A DNA stretch of 64,000 bases, taken from Hymenobacter pini (lineage in GTDB: Bacteria > Bacteroidota > Bacteroidia > Cytophagales > Hymenobacteraceae). Location of the stretch: contig NZ_JAIZZH010000001.1 in NCBI RefSeq assembly GCF_020421205.1, positions 62,001 to 126,000 on the forward strand, given 5' to 3'. The notes beneath the pieces were generated by a model. It saw only the letters and a list, made by a program, of their open reading frames with translations. It was not told the origin of the DNA and ran no database searches. The translations under genes and the position numbers were made by a program. Positions 41,952 to 50,181 of the stretch are shown in pieces (within the stretch, counting starts at the first letter, position 1; each line of letters begins with the position of its first letter).

Positions 41952-43775
41952 TTACTGCTTCACAATTTTGTGCGAGGTCAGCGTGTTGCCATCCTGCACC
42001 AGCAGCACGTACGTACCAGCGCGCAGTGCATTCAGGCTGAACGAGCCATCCAGGGCCGAGCTGCCCTGCAGCACCGTACGGCCAGCCAAATCGGTTACCG
42101 TAACGGCCGCCTTAGTGGCCCGGCCGGCTACCTGAATCACTAGGTTATCAGCAGCGGGATTCGGGAACACGCGTACATTACCGGCCGTCAGCGCTTTGCG
42201 GGTGCCAGTCAGCACCGAGCCGATGTCTTCCTTATAGCGGGGTACCAACTGGTAGCCGCCGCTGTACGGGGCCGAAGAAGTAGTGGCGAATTGCGAGCCA
42301 ATTCCCGTGATGGAGAACGAGCCGGTAGGAGCAGGCTGGTTGAACAGCGTGGAAGCGGGGTTAATGCGTACATCATACGACACGCCAGCGGCCGTTTGCA
42401 CCTTCACCGTATAAGCGGCCGTGGCGGTAGTGGTCCACTCGCTGGGCGTGGTGGCCGTTACGTTCGGCAGCACAATCAGCTGCGACTCTTCGGCTTCCGT
42501 GAGGGCACCCGTTACCACGCGGGGGCGCATTAGCTTGCTGGTGCCCAGCTTGGTGATGGACGTAACCGTGAGCTGCGACAAGCCCCGGAAAGTACCCAGC
42601 GTGCCGGTTACCTGCACCGAGTCGCCCTGCACGGGGGTAATCGACAGGTTAGATGAGCTGAACAGACCCAGGCCGCCGGTGCGGTCCATGATGGTGCCCT
42701 GATAGCCCACGGTTCGGTAGTTGGGACCGTAGATAACGCCTACTACCGTGAAAGTGCCGGTTTGAGTAGGCGTACCATCCGCGTTTACTGGCTTCAGCGA
42801 AGCAATGGGCGTAATGGTAGGAGCGGGGGCCGTGTCGTTGTCGGTAATAGTGATGGTGTAAGTACCCGTGCCGATAGTGGCTGCGCCAGCTGGCAGCACA
42901 TTCTGCAGGGAAAGAATAATGGTTTCCGACTGCTCAAATACGGCATCATCCACAATAGTGAGCGTGGCATTCTGGGCAGCAGTTGAGCCAGCCGGGAAGG
43001 TGAGCGTCTGCGTGGTGAAAGTATAGTCAGCGGGTGAGGTGGCCGTGCCGGCAGAGGCGGCCAAGGCTACTTGTACCGTAACGGCTTGGGTAGAAGCGGC
43101 GCTCAGGCTCACCGGAATCTGAATGACACCGGCGCTTTCGGCCACTGTAGCGCTAGCTGCGCCGAACGAAACGGTAGGTACAGTAGTGGTACCCGCTACA
43201 GCGGCCCCCAATACGCGTACATCATCGATACGCCAGGTACCGGTAGCAGCCTCGGAGTTGTAGCCATAAATGCGGAATTCTACGCTCGAGTTTAGTGCAG
43301 CAAAGGCCGCCGGCAGGGTAACGAGCGTGTTATTGCGCGTATCAGTGTTGTCGGGCACATTCACTGCTTTGATGTCAGCCGTGAAGTTGTCGAGGCTGGA
43401 GCGGATGGCCCAGTCCCGAATGCCCGTACCCGAACGACGCTCGTCCAGGCGCAGGCTGTCCAGGCGCAGGGTATAGCCTGCGCTAGGCGTCACCGAGAAG
43501 CTGAAATAGTCGGTGGCATCCAGTGCACCGGTGCTCCAGCCCGTGGCCGAAAACGTACCAGCCGCATCGGAAGGAGTAATACCGGCTCCACGCGACATAA
43601 CCCCGAGGGTTGCATTGGTGGGTTGAGCATCAGCCGGGAAAGTTACCTCGCTGCCAACGGCATTGTTAAACGAATACTGGCCCAGCGTTTGGGCCTGTGC
43701 CGCCTGCGTAAGGCCCAGCAAAGCTGCCGACAGTACTACTAAGCGTACGGAAGGCCAAGAGTAGGTTTGCTTCAT
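41952..43775 (-). CDS. Secreted Calx-beta/OB-fold protein with T9SS sorting domain
   Basis: A 607-residue surface protein. Signal peptide at 1-28 (VVLSAALLGLTQAAQAQ). An N-terminal beta-sandwich (about 30-190) is followed by a Calx-beta domain (about 200-315, ASATVAESAGVIQIPVSLS ... DAVFEQSETIILSLQNV ... YTITITDND), an OB-like domain (about 320-430, TFTVVGVIYGPNYR, QGDSVQVTGTLGTFRG), a second beta domain, and a T9SS type A tail (VFPNPAADNLVIQV ... GTYVLLVQDG ... HKIVKQ). Probably adhesive or enzyme-associated at the outer membrane; no catalytic residues recognised. It stands alone with its own terminator. Confidence 0.88.
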   Translation of the reverse strand: MKQTYSWPSVRLVVLSAALLGLTQAAQAQTLGQYSFNNAVGSEVTFPADAQPTNATLGVMSRGAGITPSDAAGTFSATGWSTGALDATDYFSFSVTPSAGYTLRLDSLRLDERRSGTGIRDWAIRSSLDNFTADIKAVNVPDNTDTRNNTLVTLPAAFAALNSSVEFRIYGYNSEAATGTWRIDDVRVLGAAVAGTTTVPTVSFGAASATVAESAGVIQIPVSLSAASTQAVTVQVALAASAGTATSPADYTFTTQTLTFPAGSTAAQNATLTIVDDAVFEQSETIILSLQNVLPAGAATIGTGTYTITITDNDTAPAPTITPIASLKPVNADGTPTQTGTFTVVGVIYGPNYRTVGYQGTIMDRTGGLGLFSSSNLSITPVQGDSVQVTGTLGTFRGLSQLTVTSITKLGTSKLMRPRVVTGALTEAEESQLIVLPNVTATTPSEWTTTATAAYTVKVQTAAGVSYDVRINPASTLFNQPAPTGSFSITGIGSQFATTSSAPYSGGYQLVPRYKEDIGSVLTGTRKALTAGNVRVFPNPAADNLVIQVAGRATKAAVTVTDLAGRTVLQGSSALDGSFSLNALRAGTYVLLVQDGNTLTSHKIVKQ

Positions 43776-43966
43776 AAAGCTGAAAAAGGGGGATTGGAGA
43801 AGAAAGGAATTTCAGGAACAGACGCAGAGATTCTGAAAAGGTTGAAGCAGTGGCACACCCGCAGATTCCGCGTACTTTTGGGCTGCAAAGCTACCCCCGA
43901 TTACGGAGCCGCCCCAATAGGCCGCCAGCTTGGCAATGTTACCGTTTTGTTACCACTTCCTGCCTT

Positions 43967-45049
43967 ATGGCCAACACCCGCATCAACGAGTACAAGGAAA
44001 AGGCCACCCGTCGCCGCAACCGCTTCGCCTACATCACCGGCATTCTGGGGCTGATTCTGATTACGTTTTCCTACTATTTCTACCAGATATTCTTCACCCC
44101 GAATGTCGAAACCAAGGGCAAGCGCACCTACGTGCTAATCCCGCGCGGAGCCGACTGGAAAACGGCCCTGAACCGCGTGGATGCCAGTGGGGCCATCGTA
44201 GACAAGATGTCGTTGCATTTTGTGGCCCGCATGATGAAGTACGACCAACCGGGGGCCGTGAAGCCCGGCAACTACGAGCTAAAGGAGGGCCTCACCAACC
44301 GCCAACTCATCAACATTCTCAAAAGCGGCTCCCAGTCGCCGCTGCAACTCACTTTCAACACCGTGCGCCTGCGCAAGGATTTGGTAGACCGCCTGGCTGC
44401 GCAGGTGGATATAAAGCCCCGCACCCTCGACTCGCTGCTACGCAGCCCCAGCTACACCCGCAGCCTGGGCTTCGATACTACCTCGGTGCTCACCATGTTC
44501 ATCCCGAACACCTACGAGCTGTACTGGAACACCTCGGCCCAGAACCTCATGCAGCGGATGAAAAAGGAGTACGAGAAGTTCTGGACGCCCGCCCGTGACG
44601 CCAAGCGCAAAGCTCTGGGCCTGACTCGGGCCGAAGTGAGTACGCTGGCCAGCATCGTGGAAGCCGAGCAGCAGCAGCACGCCGATGAGCGCCCCCGCGT
44701 AGCCGGCGTGTACCTGAACCGCCTCAAGCGTGGCATGAAGCTTCAGGCCGACCCCACTGTGGTATACGCCAATGGTGACTTTGGCATTAAGCGCGTGCTC
44801 AACGTGCACCTTACCAAAGACTCGCCCTATAACACGTACAAGTACGCCGGCTTGCCGCCCGGTCCCATCAATTTGCCCAGCATTGCCAGCATTGATGCCG
44901 TGCTGAACCCCGAAAAGCACGATTACCTGTATTTCTGCGCCAAGGAAGATTTCAGCGGCTACCACGCCTTTGCCCGCAATGAGCAAGAGCACCTCGTCAA
45001 TGCCCGCCGTTACCAGGCCGCCCTCACGCGCAGCGGCATTATGAAGTAA
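43967..45049 (+). CDS. mltG: Endolytic transglycosylase MltG
   Basis: A 360-residue inner-membrane lytic transglycosylase. One membrane segment (FAYITGILGLILITFSYYFY), a LysM-like/YceG N-terminal region, then the catalytic domain with Glu in LASIVEAEQQQHADERPRVA and GVYLNRLKRGMKLQADPT, and NTYKYAGLPPGPI near the end. It cuts nascent glycan strands and sets their length. The ATG at 43967 begins just before the basic stretch and membrane helix. A TACTTTTG -7-like box at 43873-43880 may be the promoter. It begins a plus-strand run of mltG, thioesterase and yihY. Confidence 0.94.
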   Translation: MANTRINEYKEKATRRRNRFAYITGILGLILITFSYYFYQIFFTPNVETKGKRTYVLIPRGADWKTALNRVDASGAIVDKMSLHFVARMMKYDQPGAVKPGNYELKEGLTNRQLINILKSGSQSPLQLTFNTVRLRKDLVDRLAAQVDIKPRTLDSLLRSPSYTRSLGFDTTSVLTMFIPNTYELYWNTSAQNLMQRMKKEYEKFWTPARDAKRKALGLTRAEVSTLASIVEAEQQQHADERPRVAGVYLNRLKRGMKLQADPTVVYANGDFGIKRVLNVHLTKDSPYNTYKYAGLPPGPINLPSIASIDAVLNPEKHDYLYFCAKEDFSGYHAFARNEQEHLVNARRYQAALTRSGIMK

Positions 45050-45181
45050 TTGTCAATGTGAAAAATGTGTTGAAATGTGGAAAATGTGAGAAACACTTGC
45101 ATGACAGGTTGGTACTCACATCATTCACTCTGCAACATCATCTCATCATCCACATTTATCACATTCTCCACATCACTCACC

Positions 45182-45667
45182 ATGTACTCTTCCGACACCC
45201 AAATCCGCGTGCGGTACGCCGAAACCGACCAGATGGGCTACGTGTACCACGGCAACTACGCGGCCTATTTTGAGGTATGCCGCACCGAAGCCTTTCGGCA
45301 CCTAGGTATCAGCTACAAAGCCTTGGAAGCCGACGGCGTGGGCATGCCGGTAGGGGAGATACGAACCCGGTTCCGCCGCCCCGCCCGCTACGACGACCTG
45401 CTCACGGTGCGCCTGCTGCTGAAGCAGCCCGCCGAAGGCTCCCGCATCATGTTTGAGTACGAAATCTACAACGAGGCCCAGGAACTGCTCACCGAAGGCC
45501 ACACGTTGATGGTATTCGTGAGCATGACTACCGGCCGCCCCGTACCTATTCCGCAGGACATTGCCGCCAAGCTGGCGCCCTATTTCACCGATGATGAAAC
45601 GGCCGGACCGCTCACGCCACCCAAAGCACCCACCGATGCTCCGGCTCCGGCGGCGTTTCTGAAATAG
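45182..45667 (+). CDS. Acyl-CoA thioesterase, 4HBT/YbgC type
   Basis: A 161-residue hotdog-fold thioesterase. The core motif is RYAETDQMGYVYHGNYAAYF, containing the Asp used by 4-hydroxybenzoyl-CoA thioesterases, followed by EVCRTEAFRHLGISYKAL. The C-terminal 25 residues are a Pro/Ala/Thr-rich tail. It hydrolyses acyl-CoA thioesters; the substrate is not evident. The ATG at 45182 gives a normal N-terminus; the upstream open frame is the repetitive leader 45060-45180. It precedes yihY by 24 bp. Confidence 0.9.
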   Translation: MYSSDTQIRVRYAETDQMGYVYHGNYAAYFEVCRTEAFRHLGISYKALEADGVGMPVGEIRTRFRRPARYDDLLTVRLLLKQPAEGSRIMFEYEIYNEAQELLTEGHTLMVFVSMTTGRPVPIPQDIAAKLAPYFTDDETAGPLTPPKAPTDAPAPAAFLK

Positions 45668-45691
45668 CGCAGTTACTGCACCTACCTTACC

Positions 45692-46666
45692 ATGCGTCTT
45701 CCCGTTCGTCGATATCATTTGCCCGATGTGCGCCGCCGCCGCAGTGTGCGCCGCGCCATCGTGTTCTTGAAGCGGCTGCGGTTTGCCGGCGGCAAAGCCT
45801 CGGTATATGATGTGGTGGACCGGCTGCTGCAGGAAATTAAGCTGGATGGTATTGCCAAGCGGGCCTCTTACATGGCCTTCAACCTGACTATTGCCATCTT
45901 TCCCACTATCATCTTCCTGTTCACGCTCATCCCGTACATTCCTGTTCCCAACCTGAATATTGACATCCTGCAGTTCCTGGCCGATTTGATTCCGCGGGAG
46001 ATGTACGCAGCCATTTCGGGTACCATTGAGGACATCGTGAACATTCCGCACGGGGGCTTGCTGTCCTTCGGTTTTGCTACGGCGCTGGTGCTGAGCTCCA
46101 ATGGAATTATGGCCCTGCTGGATGCCTTTGAGAAGAAATATCCGTCGTTCAAGAAGCGCACTTACCTGCGCAAGCGGGTTATTGCTACCGTCCTCACGGT
46201 GGTGCTGTCGTCGGTATTATTGTTTGCGGTAGCGGGCATCTTCTTCGGTACTTACATCATTGATGCGCTGGTGTACCAGGAAATTGTGCCGGAGGCCATG
46301 ACGGAGCAGCTTACCAGCCTGTTGCGCTACGGTTCCGTAACCGGGCTGTTTCTGCTGACCACGTGCCTGGTGTATTACTACGTGCCCCCGGTGCACGATA
46401 AATGGCCATTCATTTCGGCTGGGGCGGTAGTGGCCACGCTACTGATTTTTCTGGTGTCCTTCCTATTCATTCTGTACGTCAAAATATTCGACAGCTACAA
46501 CCACTTTTACGGCTCTATTGGCACGCTGGTGGGCTTTATGGTGTGGCTGGATTTTGTGTGTATGACGCTGATTTTGGGGTTTGAAGTGAACGTGAGCATT
46601 GATGCCGTAACCGGTCGCCTCAAGCGGCCTACCTCTTTAGCTCATGCTCCGGTAGTAGGTGGATAG
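45692..46666 (+). CDS. YihY/BrkB-family membrane protein
   Basis: A 324-residue inner-membrane protein with about six transmembrane segments (NLTIAIFPTIIFLFTLIPYI, VIATVLTVVLSSVLLFAVAG, AGAVVATLLIFLVSFLFILY, and others). The conserved ASYMAFNLTIAIFPTIIFLF block near residue 55-75 and YGSIGTLVGFMVWLDFV near the end are family hallmarks. The family was once mistaken for RNase BN; its transport or structural role is still unknown. Probably co-transcribed with the thioesterase gene. Confidence 0.92.
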   Translation: MRLPVRRYHLPDVRRRRSVRRAIVFLKRLRFAGGKASVYDVVDRLLQEIKLDGIAKRASYMAFNLTIAIFPTIIFLFTLIPYIPVPNLNIDILQFLADLIPREMYAAISGTIEDIVNIPHGGLLSFGFATALVLSSNGIMALLDAFEKKYPSFKKRTYLRKRVIATVLTVVLSSVLLFAVAGIFFGTYIIDALVYQEIVPEAMTEQLTSLLRYGSVTGLFLLTTCLVYYYVPPVHDKWPFISAGAVVATLLIFLVSFLFILYVKIFDSYNHFYGSIGTLVGFMVWLDFVCMTLILGFEVNVSIDAVTGRLKRPTSLAHAPVVGG

Positions 46667-46731
46667 TAAATAATTTCTGCCTGAAAATGAGTTGGTAAGC
46701 CGCAGGCAGTAGAAAAAATACCGCTGGCAAC

Positions 46732-46761
46732 TTGCGGATTACTGTTTCGTGTCTACTTTTG
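46732..46761 (+). promoter_or_regulatory. Bacteroidota housekeeping promoter of tRNA-Ser(CGA)
   Basis: TTG at 46732-46734, 19-nt spacer, TACTTTTG at 46754-46761. This is a full match to the TTG-N19-TAnnTTTG consensus. Transcription should start about 25 nt before the tRNA. Confidence 0.8.
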
Positions 46762-46792
46762 CCTTCCCAAACCACTCCATTACGGACCTTAC

Positions 46793-46879
46793 AGAGAGGT
46801 GGCAGAGTGGTCGAATGCGACGGATTCGAAATCCGTTATACCGGCAACGGTATCGGGGGTTCGAATCCCCCCCTCTCTG
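46793..46879 (+). tRNA. tRNA-Ser (anticodon CGA)
   Basis: An 87-nt cloverleaf. Acceptor AGAGAGG (46793-46799) pairs with CCTCTCT (46872-46878), discriminator G at 46879, anticodon CGA at 46827-46829 within loop TTCGAAA, a long variable arm (CCGGCAACGG), and T-loop GTTCGAATC. CCA is not encoded. Reads UCG. Confidence 0.95.
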
Positions 46880-46883
46880 CAAC

Positions 46884-46917
46884 AGGCTTTTTCAACCCGT
46901 GAAAAAGCCTTTTTTCT
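46884..46917 (+). terminator. Intrinsic terminator after tRNA-Ser(CGA)
   Basis: AGGCTTTTTCA pairs with TGAAAAAGCCT around a 5-nt loop and is followed by TTTTTTC. Confidence 0.8.
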
Positions 46918-46965
46918 TGGCAACCAGAGCGGCAACGCACTTGAATATCCCGCGGGAAAATACCC

Positions 46966-47050
46966 AGAGGAGTGGCAGAGTGGTCGATTGCGGCGGTCTT
47001 GAAAACCGTTGAGGGTTAAACCTCCGGGGGTTCGAATCCCTCCTCCTCTG
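46966..47050 (+). tRNA. tRNA-Ser (anticodon TGA)
   Basis: An 85-nt cloverleaf. Acceptor AGAGGAG (46966-46972) pairs with CTCCTCT (47043-47049), discriminator G at 47050, anticodon TGA at 47000-47002 within loop CTTGAAA, long variable arm, T-loop GTTCGAATC. CCA not encoded. Reads UCA and other UCN codons. Confidence 0.95.
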
Positions 47051-47077
47051 CGAAGCAGCTCTGCGGGGCCCAAGAAC

Positions 47078-47112
47078 AAAAACGCCTTCCAAGCCTTTTG
47101 GAAGGCGTTTTT
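47078..47112 (+). terminator. Intrinsic terminator after tRNA-Ser(TGA)
   Basis: AAAAACGCCTTCC (47078-47090) pairs with GGAAGGCGTTTTT (47100-47112) around a 9-nt loop. Confidence 0.9.
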
Positions 47113-47212
47113 GTTTATACTTGCGGTAAGCTGAACAGTACGGGATAAAAAAAGTAGAACAGAAACCAATCATTGAGAGTTGTACTGCCGTACTGTGGAG
47201 CTGGCGCACTAT

Positions 47213-47240
47213 TTGCTTCCGTCGCAGCCTGCTTACTTTG
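47213..47240 (+). promoter_or_regulatory. Possible promoter of the 47250 gene
   Basis: TTG at 47213-47215, 18-nt spacer, TACTTTG at 47234-47240, one base short of TAnnTTTG. If used, the mRNA would be almost leaderless (ATG at 47250). Confidence 0.4.
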
Positions 47241-47249
47241 CCCGCACTT

Positions 47250-47609
47250 ATGGCCGAATTACTGTTCGACGTTAATCTGCAACAACTGCCCGACGAGTTC
47301 CTGAACGGAAACTGGCGGGTAGCTGACCGGGTACTCAACCACACCGACCCTACCAGCATGCTGGCCCGCGCCGAGCTCTTTGCCCTGCAGCCTGGCCGGG
47401 TAGAAGTGCAGGCATCGGACAAACAGGATGCCGGCCGGTGGCAAATTCAGCGGGACGGCCTGCTCAACCGGCCGTACCTGGAACTGATGCTGGGGCAGGA
47501 GCAAACTCGTGCTTTGGTAACCCGCCTGCGCCGTTCTCGTAACGGGGCCGAAAGCCAACTGAACCTCTACTTCCAGTCGGGGATGGAAATGCATCTTACG
47601 CAGCCGTAA
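47250..47609 (+). CDS. Small hypothetical protein
   Basis: A 119-residue cytoplasmic protein with no recognised domain. It is beta-rich with regularly spaced Leu/Val (AELFALQPGRVEVQAS, RWQIQRDGLLNRPYLELML) and a charged turn RLRRSRNGAESQ. The ATG at 47250 is preferred to an upstream in-frame TTG/ATG pair. It precedes the PAS protein by 34 bp in the same direction and may be co-transcribed with it. Confidence 0.7.
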   Translation: MAELLFDVNLQQLPDEFLNGNWRVADRVLNHTDPTSMLARAELFALQPGRVEVQASDKQDAGRWQIQRDGLLNRPYLELMLGQEQTRALVTRLRRSRNGAESQLNLYFQSGMEMHLTQP

Positions 47610-47643
47610 GCCCAGTATTTATCACCCTGTCAATTGTTTATCT

Positions 47644-48900
47644 ATGGCTGCTGCTACTTCTGATACTCCAGAGTTTTCGCCTTCCGTTACCAGCCGGGCG
47701 GCGCTCGGGGAGAGTGTGCTACTGAGCGTAACGGACGCGTTGAGCAACACTATTTACGCCAGTCCACAACTGCTGCAGTTCACCGGGTTTTCGCTGGAAG
47801 ACTTAAATGCCAGATGGATGGAGCTGGTGCACCCGGAGGACGGGGAGCGGGTAGCGGCTCAGGTGCAGCGCATGATGGACTCGGCGCAGCTGTACCAGAT
47901 TGAGTGGCGGGTACGGCGGTACGACGGGCAATACCGCTGGGTACGCACCACGGGCTATCCGCAGCTGGACGATAATGGCCACGTGCAGCAGTGGATTATC
48001 AGCACCCTCGATATTGAGCAGTTGCGTAACCGGCAGGAGGCCTCCGGCGAAGATTTTAGCTTTCTGGCCGAATTGATTCCGCAGCTGGTGTGGACGACGG
48101 ACCCGACAGGCTTCCACACGTACTTCAACCAGCGCTGGACCGATTATACCGGCTACACCCTGGCCGACAGCGTAGGACCCGACATGTGGAACAACCTGCT
48201 GCACCCCGACGACCGGGAGCGGGCCCGCCAGGTATGGGGCCATTCCCTGGCCACCGGCGACTTTTACGAAATCGAATACCGGTTCAAGTCACAGCAAGGC
48301 GACTACCGGTGGTTCTTGGGCCAGGCCATTCCGGTGCGCAATGCGGCTGGTGAGATTGAAAAGTGGTTTGGCACCTGCACCGATATCCACGACCAGAAGA
48401 TGCAGCAGCTGGCCCTACGGCAGCGGGAGCAGGAGTTCACCACGCTGGCCAACGCCATTCCGCAGTTAGCTTGGATGGCTGATGAAACGGGCCACATTCA
48501 TTGGTATAATGACCGGTGGTACCGCTACACCGGCACCACGCCCGAAGAAATGCAGGGCTGGGGCTGGCAGAAAGTGCAGCACCCCGACTACGTGGACCAC
48601 GTGACGGAAACATGGAAACAGGCCTTGGCCGACGGTACCAAATGGGAGGATACGTTCCCGCTCCGCAGCCACGACGGGGAGTTCCGGTGGTTCCTGAGCC
48701 GCGCTTATCCCGTACGCAATGACGAGGGCGTGATTGTGCGCTGGTGTGGCACCAACACCGACATAACCGAGCAAAAACTGCTACAAGAGCAGCTAGAACG
48801 CGCTTACTCCGACCTAGAAGCGAAGGTAATGTTCCGGACGCTGGACCTAGAACGGGAAGTACAGGAGCTACGGCAGCAACTCGGCACTCAAGGCAAATAG
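47644..48900 (+). CDS. Triple PAS-domain protein without output domain
   Basis: A 418-residue cytoplasmic protein with three PAS/PAC repeats: about residues 25-125 (LQFTGFSLEDLNARWMELVH), 135-265 (YFNQRWTDYTGYTLADSVG, LLHPDDRERARQVW) and 270-390 (HWYNDRWYRYTGTTPEEMQG, VQHPDYVDHV). Each PAC motif ends with YRWxxxxxxPxRN-type strands. It closes with a coiled coil (LERAYSDLEAKVMFRTLDLE) that in related proteins leads into a histidine kinase core; here the chain stops. It may signal by direct partner contact or be a truncated kinase. No receiver or kinase is adjacent. Confidence 0.88.
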   Translation: MAAATSDTPEFSPSVTSRAALGESVLLSVTDALSNTIYASPQLLQFTGFSLEDLNARWMELVHPEDGERVAAQVQRMMDSAQLYQIEWRVRRYDGQYRWVRTTGYPQLDDNGHVQQWIISTLDIEQLRNRQEASGEDFSFLAELIPQLVWTTDPTGFHTYFNQRWTDYTGYTLADSVGPDMWNNLLHPDDRERARQVWGHSLATGDFYEIEYRFKSQQGDYRWFLGQAIPVRNAAGEIEKWFGTCTDIHDQKMQQLALRQREQEFTTLANAIPQLAWMADETGHIHWYNDRWYRYTGTTPEEMQGWGWQKVQHPDYVDHVTETWKQALADGTKWEDTFPLRSHDGEFRWFLSRAYPVRNDEGVIVRWCGTNTDITEQKLLQEQLERAYSDLEAKVMFRTLDLEREVQELRQQLGTQGK

Positions 48901-48916
48901 CCCATTAAGTTGTGCC

Positions 48917-48989
48917 TGCCGAAGAGTAATAAACCAACTGCCCGCCTGCGAAATTCGCAGGCGGGCAGTTGGTTTATTACTCTTCGGCA
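48917..48989. repeat. Perfect 36-bp inverted repeat at convergent gene ends
   Basis: Arms 48917-48952 and 48954-48989 are exact reverse complements with a single central base. The right arm includes the stop and last codons of the CzcB-like gene; the left arm lies just beyond the PAS protein stop. Likely cruciform/terminator structure. Confidence 0.92.
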
Positions 48990-50146
48990 TCTTGGCCTTT
49001 TTTCAACTCCGCATCTAGGAAGTAAGCGCCCCGGCGCACTAAGTGGGTCGAATCGGGGAGAGGGTCGAGCAACTGCAAGGCTACGTCGCCGTTGTCGGTG
49101 GCACCGGTTTTTACCTTTACGCGGCGGAATGCGCCGGGTGCAGTTTGCGTGAATACGTAGCTGAACTCACCGGCTTGTACAATAGCATCTTCGGGTAACG
49201 TCCGTTGCCGGGCCGCCCCGGTCTGGATGGCAGCCGACACGTACTGGCCCGGAATCAGGTCGTCGCGCTCCGGCTCCAGGTGGGCGTGCACATTCACGGT
49301 GCGCTTCTCGGGGTCGAAAGACTTACCTACCAAGTATACGCTGGCCGTCATGTCGGAGCCGCGCCGCTGGCTGGGTACCCGAAACAGTACCTGTTGGCCG
49401 TTGTGCACCTGGTTTACATCCCGCTCAAATACCTGCAGTTCCAGGTGCATGTGGCTGGGGTCTACCAATTCCACCAATACGTCCTGCGGGTTTACGTACT
49501 GGCCAGGGTTGATGTGCACAGCCGCCACATTACCGCCAATGGGCGCGGTGAGGGTAACGGTGGGCGAAATCCGGCCTTGGCTGAGCCGCTCAGGGGAAAT
49601 GCCCAGCAACCGGAGTTGCCCGGCCGTCGACTGCAGATTAGCTTGCTCGGAGGCGTAGTCGCTCTGGGCCTGCTGCAGCTTGCGCTTGGCCCCCACATCT
49701 TCCGCGTCCAAGGTTTGCTGGCGCTTCAGCTCCTGCTGCAGAAACGTGACGCGGGCCCGGCTTTGCAGGTATTCCTGCTGCAGGCGCAAGTAATCGGGGT
49801 GACGCAGTACGGCCAGCACGGCCCCACGCCGCACCTGCTGGCCCGGCAGCACGGCCACGCTCTGCACGTAGCCGCCCATTACCGCCGATACGGAGGCCCG
49901 GTTCTGGGGCGGCACGTCAACCACACCGTTGGCCTGCACATCGGAGGCCAGGTTTTTCCAGGTGAAGCCGCCCAGCTCTAAGCCCGCCGCCTGCATCTGG
50001 GCAGGGCTTACCCGTACTTCGTTGGGCGAGGTTGGTGGGGCGGGCGAAGGGGCAGCCGGGGCCTGCTGCTCCGGAGTTTTGTTCTGACCACAAGCGGCCA
50101 GCAGCGTCAGAATTATCAGAAAAGGATACGCTTTCATGGGGTTCAT
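48977..50146 (-). CDS. RND efflux periplasmic adaptor, CzcB/CusB-like lipoprotein
   Basis: A 389-residue membrane fusion protein. The N-terminus (MKAYPFLIILTLLAACGQ) is a lipoprotein signal, lipobox LAAC. The order is beta-barrel/lipoyl/hairpin typical of adaptors: VMGGYVQSVAVLPGQQVRRG, a long alpha hairpin (QQEYLQSRARVTFLQQELKR), APIGGNVAAVHINPGQYVNP, then a beta-barrel domain. It bridges the CzcA-like pump to the outer-membrane channel. Start either at 50146 or at the ATG three codons later (50137). Last gene of the operon A-C-B. No His-rich metal-binding tail is present in the adaptor itself. Confidence 0.9.
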   Translation of the reverse strand: MNPMKAYPFLIILTLLAACGQNKTPEQQAPAAPSPAPPTSPNEVRVSPAQMQAAGLELGGFTWKNLASDVQANGVVDVPPQNRASVSAVMGGYVQSVAVLPGQQVRRGAVLAVLRHPDYLRLQQEYLQSRARVTFLQQELKRQQTLDAEDVGAKRKLQQAQSDYASEQANLQSTAGQLRLLGISPERLSQGRISPTVTLTAPIGGNVAAVHINPGQYVNPQDVLVELVDPSHMHLELQVFERDVNQVHNGQQVLFRVPSQRRGSDMTASVYLVGKSFDPEKRTVNVHAHLEPERDDLIPGQYVSAAIQTGAARQRTLPEDAIVQAGEFSYVFTQTAPGAFRRVKVKTGATDNGDVALQLLDPLPDSTHLVRRGAYFLDAELKKGQDAEE

Positions 50147-50181
50147 TCGTCGGGAACAGGCGTTGCGGCCGGTTAAATCGG

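Noticed and set aside
46793..47050. Integration (att) site at the tRNA-Ser pair
   Set aside because: No integrase and no direct repeat of the tRNA 3' end were seen nearby; flanking genes are ordinary.
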